Assembly (NCBI RefSeq): GCF_016907455.1
Contig: NZ_JAFBCB010000001.1
Span: forward strand, 2,356,001 to 2,420,000
Length of the DNA: 64,000 nt
Origin: Brachybacterium muris
GTDB lineage: Bacteria; Actinomycetota; Actinomycetes; Actinomycetales; Dermabacteraceae
Direction: 5' to 3'
A program made the translations under genes and the position numbers. This document shows, piece by piece, positions 53,401 to 64,000 of the stretch. The notes under the pieces are model-generated. The model worked only from the letters and a program-made list of their open reading frames with translations. It did no database searches and had not been told where the DNA came from. Every line of letters begins with the position of its first letter. Positions within the stretch are counted from its first letter, which is position 1.

Positions 53401-56400
53401 TCGATCGCCTCGGCCTCCGGGTCCAGCACGTCGGCCGCTGAGACGAAGTCGTCCCTGGCGATCGGGGAGCGGAACGGCGCGTTCTCATCGACCTTGAGGG
53501 TGACAGTGGCCGAGCTCTTCAACTGACCGTCCGAAGCGCTGTACAGCACCTGGTAGGTGCCGTTCTCGGACGGGGTGGTGGCGGTCACCATGTTCTCCGC
53601 GGCGTTCTCCGCCTCGCCGTGGACATGGATCTCGGAGAGTGCTTCGGTGTCGGCCGGGACGATGCTCAGCGGTGTCCCTTCCGGGTCGGTGTCGTTGTCC
53701 AGCGCATGGACCTGCACCTCGCGATCGGGCCGGACCTCGACGATGTCGTCCACCGCGTACGGGGGCTGATTCATCTCGTTGGGCTCGGCGATGCCCACCA
53801 GCACCTCGGCTGTGCCCACCGCCCCCTGGCGGTCCATCACCTGGTACCGGAACCGCTCGGTACCGACGGAGTTCTCATGCGGCACGTACTCGATCCACTC
53901 GCCGGTGGCAGAGACCACCTCGCCCAGCTGCGGGGTAGGACTGGTGACGCCCATCAGCATCACGGAGTCGCCGTCGGGATCGATACCGGTGGTGGGGACG
54001 GGGATGCGCACGGTGGTGCCGGCGACCGTACGTGCGATCAGGTTCTCCGGGCGCGGAGGAGCGTTGGAGGCATCGGCAGGGATGATCCGAAGCGTCAGGT
54101 TCGCGCCACCCTTACGACCTGTCTCGTCGACCGCCTCGTACTTGATGACGGCCTCGCCGCTGGCGTCGTCGTCGGCGATGAAGCGCACCTGGTCCTGGAG
54201 GGTCTCCACCCGGCCCTTGCCCTCGGCCTGGGAGCCATCGAGCTCCTGACCCAGTGAGAGCTTGGAATCCGTGGGAGAGATGTCGTTGCTGAGCACGTTG
54301 ACCACGACCATGTCACCGGCCCGCACCGTGGCGCGGTCGGGCACACCGATGGGGTCGGCGAACTGGGTGTCAGTACTGGCCACCATCACCCGGATGGTGC
54401 CCTCCGCGGTACCGGCGGAGTTGGCGACCTGATACGTGAGAGCCACGGGCTCCTCACTCACCACCGCGCCTGGTTCAGCCTCCACGCGAACCAGGGAATG
54501 CGCGACCACGGTCACCTTCAGGCCGCTTCCCTCGGGGACCGTGACCGAGTTGACCACCAGGACACCACCGGTGGGGTCCACGTCGTTCTCGAGCGGGTCG
54601 ACCAGGGTGTCGGCTCCGGTGGTGACCGTGCCCATGTCGTCCACAGCCACCGGCAGCAGCTGCTCGGAGCTGGGTTCCACCACGTCCACGCGGATGATCC
54701 CCAGGGACGCTGAGCTGGAGCTGCTCGCCGCGACCGTGTACTCGAGGTAGTAGGTGCCGGGTGCATCGCCGGCCACATTGACGGTTCCTGCTTCGAGAGC
54801 AGCGTCGACGGTGAGCGCCTCCGCCTCGGAGACATTGGTCAGTTCGAGCTGACCGCCGTTGGGGTTGAGATCGTTGGCCAATGGCTTGATGGTGGCGGTG
54901 CGGCCGGCGACGATGCGCACATGATCAGCAGTGGTGATCGGGGCGAGGTCGTTCTCAGCGACGGCTTCGATCTTGAGGGTGCCCTCGCCCTGCATGCCGT
55001 GCTCGTCACGGAAGGTCAGCTGCACATCCTTCTCACCGGTGGCGATACCGGCATCGGTGAAGGTGACGAGGCCGTCCGCCCGGAACGTCACCACATCCTC
55101 GGGCTCGACCGTGGCGTTGGCGAGGTAGAAGGCATCACCGTCCGGGTCCTGCCAGTACGGGAGGACGTTGAAGGAGACCTCCTCGCCGGAGCGCACCTGG
55201 ACCTTGGTGACCATCTGATCCGAGGGCTCCGGGGCCCCGTTCTCGTTGGATGGCTTCACGTCGAGGGTCACGGTAGCGGTGTCGGACTCCTTGCGGCCAT
55301 CGTCGACGCGATAGGAGAAGGTGGCAGTGCCAGTGGCATCGTCGTTCACCACGATCTGCAGCTGGGTGCCGCCCTGGATCGGGGTGACCGTGCCGACGGA
55401 CGGCTGCTCCCCCTCCACGGTGACGGTGAGGATGTCACCGTCGGGGTCGTTGTCGTTGCGAGTGACCGGCAGCACGACGCTCTTGCCCGCACGCACACCG
55501 AACTGGTCATCGACCGCGACCGGCTTGCGGTTCTGCTCGTCGCGCTCCGCCGCGACATTGGTGATGGTCGTGGTGAGGGTCTTCTTCTCCCGCACCTCCG
55601 CTTCGGCCATCTCGATGTCCTGCTCGATCAGCCACTCATCCACGAGCTGCATCTCGTCGCCGATCATCCACGAGAGCCCGAACTTCTGGTCGTTCAGCAC
55701 GACCAGATCGTGGTTCACGCGCAGGACCAGAGCGCCGTCGCTCTTGGCATCGGGGACCGACTCGCTGATCACCTTGTCGCCGCACGCGCGGACGTAGGCG
55801 AGCGATTCGTTCCATGCTCCGTAGGCGCATCCCTTCGCCTGGGCCGGCGCCACGGGGGTACCGGTGCCGCGCGCAGGATGGACCTGAGCGCTGCCTCCGT
55901 TCAAGGGGATGACGAACAGCGAGTCCTGAGTGGCCAGGACGACATTCTCGGAGGCGGGGCTGGGCTGCTGGATCCGCGCCGAGCCGAGATCGGCGACACC
56001 GTACTCGGTGAGCTGGTACTCCTTGTGCTTCGTGCCGATGCGCAGCATGCGCTGGGCTCGATCGAGGATCACGGGCTCCTCGCCCACTGCGGTCAGCTCC
56101 ACCGTTCCCGCTTCCGTGGAGAGCCCACCGACCTCGATCGGGTCCTCCGCGGTGGTCTTGCGGGTGTCGATGTTGCGAGGGAACACCAGCAGGCTGTCAC
56201 CCTCGAGCAGGAACACCGTGCCTGCGGTGCTCACCGCGACCTGGAGATCGCCGGACTTCGACTCGTGCGTGGGCTCCACCGACCCGGCCGAGAACGCGGC
56301 CGCTTCATCAGGGGACAGGATCCAGAGCCGGCCATCGGGAGCGGCGATCGCCACCCGGTCCCCTCCGAGGCGCACCTGGGAGTTGGGCGGGAGCTCCACC

Positions 56401-56735
56401 ATGGCGTTGCGGCTCACTGCCGCAGTGTTGATCGGTGTCATGCCGCGCGGACCGGTTTCGATCACCGTGTAGCCCGCTTGCAGCAGTTCGAGATCATCAC
56501 CGTTCTGGGCGAGACGCGCGTCGAGCTCCTGGGCAGCGACGTTGAGCCGCCCCATCAGCCGCTCCTGCTCGTTCATCACCCAGACGCCACCGTTGGAGAC
56601 CTCGACGTCCGAGGACGACAGGCCGCGGAAGTTGATCGCGAAACCCGTGATGACCAGCGCCACGATCGCCAATACCGCCGCTGAGACCGTGCTGGAACGG
56701 CGTCGTCGCCGCTTCACCCCCGCGGTGATCGACAT
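50493..56735 (-). CDS. Giant membrane-anchored Ig-like/fibronectin type III protein (2,080 aa)
   Basis: Surface protein with basic N-terminus and a single membrane helix (VSAAVLAIVALVITGFAI) but no signal cleavage site, so it is anchored with the bulk outside. Residues ~45-375 contain repeated short strands (VAIAAPDGRLWILS, GTVFLLEGDSLLVF) like a beta-propeller. About eleven Ig-like repeats follow, several with V-x-N-D-x-DPDGD (RNDNDPDGDILTV; LANDSDPDG). Then four to five FN3 domains (NGAPITGYRV; GSAIQRYDL; TRIEEYVV) and a C-terminal domain with paired Cys (CSSDNCYYFT). Matches fn3 of the PFNA-type cluster. AGGGGGG lies 4 nt before the ATG. First gene of the locus. Ligand unknown; adhesion or wall sensing is inference. 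Confidence 0.88.
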   Translation of the reverse strand: MSITAGVKRRRRRSSTVSAAVLAIVALVITGFAINFRGLSSSDVEVSNGGVWVMNEQERLMGRLNVAAQELDARLAQNGDDLELLQAGYTVIETGPRGMTPINTAAVSRNAMVELPPNSQVRLGGDRVAIAAPDGRLWILSPDEAAAFSAGSVEPTHESKSGDLQVAVSTAGTVFLLEGDSLLVFPRNIDTRKTTAEDPIEVGGLSTEAGTVELTAVGEEPVILDRAQRMLRIGTKHKEYQLTEYGVADLGSARIQQPSPASENVVLATQDSLFVIPLNGGSAQVHPARGTGTPVAPAQAKGCAYGAWNESLAYVRACGDKVISESVPDAKSDGALVLRVNHDLVVLNDQKFGLSWMIGDEMQLVDEWLIEQDIEMAEAEVREKKTLTTTITNVAAERDEQNRKPVAVDDQFGVRAGKSVVLPVTRNDNDPDGDILTVTVEGEQPSVGTVTPIQGGTQLQIVVNDDATGTATFSYRVDDGRKESDTATVTLDVKPSNENGAPEPSDQMVTKVQVRSGEEVSFNVLPYWQDPDGDAFYLANATVEPEDVVTFRADGLVTFTDAGIATGEKDVQLTFRDEHGMQGEGTLKIEAVAENDLAPITTADHVRIVAGRTATIKPLANDLNPNGGQLELTNVSEAEALTVDAALEAGTVNVAGDAPGTYYLEYTVAASSSSSASLGIIRVDVVEPSSEQLLPVAVDDMGTVTTGADTLVDPLENDVDPTGGVLVVNSVTVPEGSGLKVTVVAHSLVRVEAEPGAVVSEEPVALTYQVANSAGTAEGTIRVMVASTDTQFADPIGVPDRATVRAGDMVVVNVLSNDISPTDSKLSLGQELDGSQAEGKGRVETLQDQVRFIADDDASGEAVIKYEAVDETGRKGGANLTLRIIPADASNAPPRPENLIARTVAGTTVRIPVPTTGIDPDGDSVMLMGVTSPTPQLGEVVSATGEWIEYVPHENSVGTERFRYQVMDRQGAVGTAEVLVGIAEPNEMNQPPYAVDDIVEVRPDREVQVHALDNDTDPEGTPLSIVPADTEALSEIHVHGEAENAAENMVTATTPSENGTYQVLYSASDGQLKSSATVTLKVDENAPFRSPIARDDFVSAADVLDPEAEAIEVDVLANDSDPDGSTANLTVTLEGSPEGVEIVEGGIVRVTPQDEQQRYRYEIQDADDRTSNGYIWVPGRAKQAPVWVGETIQVQAGSETTIDLSDPQNIRVRPGAESARVTDPDLVVARGTDGTQLVQDESTLLYRAAEDFSGPDTISVEVTDGEVGDPMAATATLAIPVEVAAEDENLPPTLQGALMEVEQGGPQTSVDLAASASDPEDDELTFALGAYTEDPEVTIGLDGTSVTAQATPQATKGTIISVPVTVTDGTNDPVEATVQITVGGSSRPLLTTVLDTAVIDAGTTDSVPVLANDSNPFPGGNRTITNAVATSGTAEVAVEGENVVITPAADFNGILTVVYTVRDDTEDPDRDVPGEIQVTVRGKPDAPLAPRVAEVGDGMVDLNFTGGDDNGAPITGYRVTTASGPAVSQDCPSTSCTITGLTNDVEYTFQVISINEVGESEPSAPSAPARPDVRPEAPGPPSATRGDTSLTVTWAAPANRGSAIQRYDLQMQNTVTGELTEKNFEGGVTQHVWEGLSNGTDYKYRVRAHNLAPEPSEWSSWSVAEHPAGRPGKPAGAITAERVNNPLGGGVKVTWPAMTTAEANGEPITEYIVRASNGVSATVNASTRSHTFRGLDQDTEFTFTYTGVNSVGEGVKASAPSNPVTPWAVPAAPTGVQASMPDEGAGNGPNGRATVTWDAATGNGTRIEEYVVTWSGGGRREVKAPATSLEVTGLDNGTSYAFQVQARNRFKGGESKVSKASNSVKPYTKPDPPVISTKSSPCTDANTCPVTFTMTANGSDGGAGGKTLQYRVDGGGWENARNTSYTREEKLGSGESRKIDVRVRTVSKSGREMYSEERSATGKASTYTPPDPQVAGGGPNWGGKVPPGTSGCSSDNCYYFTITLQNLQPGQTYTVVYKNVHPNGQFREWASFDLNAGADGRATTPTRFYGHWADTGNPNVVYVSHGSNGQKEVGRYYSPD

Positions 56736-56936
56736 GGAACCCCCCTATGAAGAACGAACTGACGGACGCCCACCCACGAGCAGATCGTCCTCAGCGACGA
56801 CATCCTCGGAACCGACCGATCGGTGCGCGCACTGGTCCAGGGTACTGTGCCAACGCACTCTCGGCTACGCGGCACTGGTCACGATGAGCGATACCACTGC
56901 TCCCGCACGCGAGACGGCCCGTCGAACAGCCATGAT

Positions 56937-57941
56937 TCAGCGTCGACGCTCCACCAGAGTGCGGGTGAAAGCGATCAGAGCCTCCCGTACCGGCCCCTCC
57001 GGCAGCTCCTCGAGGATCGCGACGGCATCGTCGGCGGTGCGTTGGGCGAGTGCGCGGGTCTCTTCCAGCGCCGGGTCCTGACGCAGCATGGTGACGACCC
57101 GGGAGAGCGCCTCGTCATCGCTGAGATCGCTTTCGAGCGCATGCACCAGGGATTCGGCGCCGAGATCTCCCTCAGCGGCCCGACGACGCACCAGCAAGGT
57201 GGGCATCGTCGGAACTCCTTCCCGAAGGTCTGTACCAGGGGTCTTGCCGCTGGTATCGGGATCACTCTCGAGGTCGAGCACGTCATCGGCGAGCTGGAAG
57301 GCAACGCCCACCTTCTCGCCGTAGCGGCGCATCACATCGTCCACACCCTGCGGAGCGCCGGACAGCTGCGCACCGAGCTGACCTGCCAAGGCCAGCAGGG
57401 ACGCGGTCTTGTCCGCCAGGACGGATACGTAATGGTCGAACGGGTCCTCACCCTCCTGGGGGCCCACAGTCTCGTGCAGCTGGCCGAGGCACAGCCGCTC
57501 GAACGTCAGGGAGTGCAACCGGACGGCTTCGGTACCGAGGCGCGAGCTGAGACCGCTGGCCCGGGCGAAGAGGAAGTCGCCGGTGAGGATCGCGACGTTG
57601 TTGCCCCACACCTCGTGCGCCGCGCGCGTGCCACGCCGGGTGCTCGCCGAGTCCATGACGTCATCGTGGTACAGGCTGGCCAGATGCGTGAGCTCCACCA
57701 GGACGGCACCGTCGATCACGTCGTCGCGGTGCATGTCCCCGAGGGCCGCGGCCAGCAGGACCAGCATGGGGCGAACGCGCTTGCCCCCGGCGTCCATGAG
57801 GTGTCGTGCGGTCCACCGCGCGAGGTGGTCATTGGTCGCCACGGAGTCTCGGAGCCGATCCTCGACGGTGACGAGACGCTCCATGACAGCCTGAGCCAGA
57901 TCCTCATCGATGTCGGGCACGGCCGACAGGCTGGACGACAT
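56937..57941 (-). CDS. Polyprenyl diphosphate synthase
   Basis: Trans-isoprenyl synthase, 334 aa, making the polyprenyl chain, probably for menaquinone. First Asp-rich motif LYHDDVMDSASTRRG, second motif QLADDVLDLESD; GGKRVRPMLVLL at the start is the isopentenyl diphosphate-binding region. ATG at 57941 is chosen because AGGAG lies 4 nt upstream; the frame upstream is not similar to the family. Chain length cannot be fixed by reading. The ~200 bp between it and the giant gene contain no recognisable gene, and neither does 57942-58136. Confidence 0.9.
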   Translation of the reverse strand: MSSSLSAVPDIDEDLAQAVMERLVTVEDRLRDSVATNDHLARWTARHLMDAGGKRVRPMLVLLAAALGDMHRDDVIDGAVLVELTHLASLYHDDVMDSASTRRGTRAAHEVWGNNVAILTGDFLFARASGLSSRLGTEAVRLHSLTFERLCLGQLHETVGPQEGEDPFDHYVSVLADKTASLLALAGQLGAQLSGAPQGVDDVMRRYGEKVGVAFQLADDVLDLESDPDTSGKTPGTDLREGVPTMPTLLVRRRAAEGDLGAESLVHALESDLSDDEALSRVVTMLRQDPALEETRALAQRTADDAVAILEELPEGPVREALIAFTRTLVERRR

Positions 57942-58136
57942 GGTTCTCCTGGGGGTTTTCTGCCGGCGAACGCGGGAGGCCGGCGGGATACGGTCACGAT
58001 GGCGGAGGAATCCGTTGCCCGGTTGGGCGCGAGGACCGCAGCCCTCCTCGAACTCTCCGCAGCACACGAGTCTACCGCCCACGGACCGCAATGGTCGGCG
58101 ATGATGACCGCACGGGCCCAACCGATCTCGGGCATG

Positions 58137-58204
58137 AAAAAAGGGAAGGGACGAAAGAGGAGCACACCCAAACAGGTGATGCTACAACTCCTTCATCCCT
58201 TCCC
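58137..58204 (-). terminator. rRNA operon terminator
   Basis: Minus-strand stem GGGAAGGGA/TCCCTTCCC with a long loop (itself able to fold through CACC/GGTG) followed by six T. Located 11 nt past the 5S gene. Confidence 0.85.
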
Positions 58205-58214
58205 GAATGAAGAT

Positions 58215-58333
58215 GTCCGGCGGCGACCTACTCTCCCACACCCTCCCGAGTGCAGTACCATCGGCGCAATCGAGCTTAGCTTCCGGGTTCGGAATGGAAC
58301 CGGGCGTTTCCTCGACGCTATGACCGCCGTAAC
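58215..58333 (-). rRNA. rrf: 5S ribosomal RNA
   Basis: About 118 nt. Minus strand starts GTTACGGCGGTCATAGCG, contains CCGTTCCATTCCGAACCC-like loop sequence (CGGTTCCATTCCGAACCCGG) and ends GTAGGTCGCCGCCGGAC, which pairs with the 5' end. Ends are approximate. Confidence 0.93.
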
Positions 58334-58449
58334 ACAACGAGACCCAACCAGCCCCCAACACAACCCACTAGGGGCCATGCAGGCCGTTGTTTCCCAAGAA
58401 CCACACAGTGGACGCGAACACACAGATAAACAATCACACAAGTGAAGTG

Positions 58450-63372
<4,923 letters not shown>

Positions 63373-63618
63373 ACATAGAAAAAATCCCAGCATTCAAACA
63401 AACAACCAGCAAATTCATATCTGCTAATCATCCGAAAAATGCCATTCAAAATAATGGCATCAACAAACAGACACGCTATTGAGATATCAAGCAACACGCG
63501 CACATCGTTGACTGACCGCATTGCGGCTCGTCTCAGAGGCTCGGTGGCGCCGGTCGCCTTGCAGGATCTTGATCCTGCCCGGTCCGACTTTTGCTTCGTC
63601 GTCCCGGCGCGAGTCACT
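63373..63618 (-). promoter_or_regulatory. 16S leader with stem-loop and antiterminator-like segment
   Basis: Between promoter and 16S. It contains the inverted repeat ATGCCATT/AATGGCAT (63439-63460) and the segment TTGCTTGATATCTCAATAGC, which resembles the conserved leader/spacer segment of actinobacterial rRNA operons. Confidence 0.55.
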
Positions 63619-63647
63619 ACTCTAGCAGTTCTCCGCGGCCGTTTCAA
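63619..63647 (-). promoter_or_regulatory. rRNA operon promoter
   Basis: -35 TTGAAA (63642-63647), 17-nt spacer, -10 TAGAGT (63619-63624) on the minus strand, about 250 nt upstream of mature 16S. Confidence 0.75.
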
Positions 63648-64000
63648 CTCCGCTCCGTGTGGTCTGCGTCTCGATCGTTTCGCTGTGCGACCTTCTCGAT
63701 CCGCTCACCTCGCGGCCGACCCCCGAGGGGATCGCATCCCCGCTCCTACTGCCTCTCCGCTTCGCTCCGACCCTCTCGGATCCGCTCTGCTTCGTGGCCG
63801 TCCTTGCGGCGACAAGGGAAGACATTACGGGGCTGCGGCACCTCCGTCAAACCGCCGATGTAACCCCTTGTTCACCTCGCCGTGCCCCCATCTCCGCAGG
63901 TCAGCGGGCTTTTCTGCCCGCCGATGCCCGGTTTCGGGGCCGAATGTGACCTGTTCTTGTTAGGGGTGTCACCAAGGTCAGTCGGACAGTTGCACCATAG
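63648..64000. other. Region upstream of the rRNA promoter
   Basis: 353 bp without a convincing gene. A small hairpin GCGGGC-TTTTCT-GCCCGC at 63904-63921 may belong to a neighbouring transcription unit. Additional rRNA promoters could lie here but none is clear. Confidence 0.4.

Overview
The window is high-GC actinobacterial DNA. The rRNA sequences, the lack of tRNAs in the 16S-23S spacer, the tRNA-Thr/tRNA-Met/rpmG/hadA-like/hadB-like gene order and the style of the secretion locus all point to Dermabacteraceae, most likely Brachybacterium. This placement comes from reading the sequence, not from a search.

Region 1 (1-15.5 kb) is core metabolism. It opens with the end of a uridine kinase-like/Nudix fusion. 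A leftward nucleoside uptake and salvage operon follows: BMP-family lipoprotein, ABC ATPase, two permeases, cytidine deaminase, thymidine phosphorylase. Next are an M20 amidohydrolase, mannose-1-phosphate guanylyltransferase and the rightward sdhCDAB operon.

Region 2 (15.5-19.6 kb) holds a DUF559-like (degenerate PD-(D/E)XK nuclease-like) gene cut by an IS21-family element. The element has 5-bp target duplications, and related terminator-like hairpins bound the gene.

Region 3 (19.6-26.5 kb) is leftward housekeeping: xth, folD, glyA, murB, two MaoC/FAS1-type dehydratases, rpmG and tRNAs Met, Thr and Tyr. The rightward yajQ closes it.

Region 4 (26.5-56.7 kb) is one leftward locus that joins a minimal type VII (ESX/WXG100) secretion system to a PFNA-like cluster (kinase, FN3 protein, AAA ATPase, DUF58, transglutaminase-like, PP2C) of the kind described in Bifidobacterium. 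In transcription order it encodes a giant membrane-anchored Ig/FN3 protein, MoxR, DUF58, a transglutaminase-like protein lacking its catalytic Cys and His, an RDD-FHA protein, a PP2C phosphatase, a zinc-ribbon/FHA protein, a Ser/Thr kinase, an FHA protein with a possible winged helix, a three-ATPase EssC/EccC-like protein with its own FHA domain, and seven WXG100 proteins. The kinase gene is broken by a second, inverted IS21 copy and also by a frameshift. Four WXG100 transcription units share an 18-bp palindrome exactly 22 nt upstream of a TANNNT -10 box. This apparent shared operator is the most interesting signal in the window. One WXG100 pair has been duplicated in tandem.

Region 5 (56.9-64 kb) has a polyprenyl diphosphate synthase and a leftward 16S-23S-5S rRNA operon with a recognisable promoter and terminator.

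In region 4 the phosphatase and several FHA readers remain while the kinase is split, so the phospho-signalling branch is probably impaired in this strain. Removing the IS copy and one target duplication (2,586 bp) would rejoin the N-terminal frame, but the downstream frameshift would remain.
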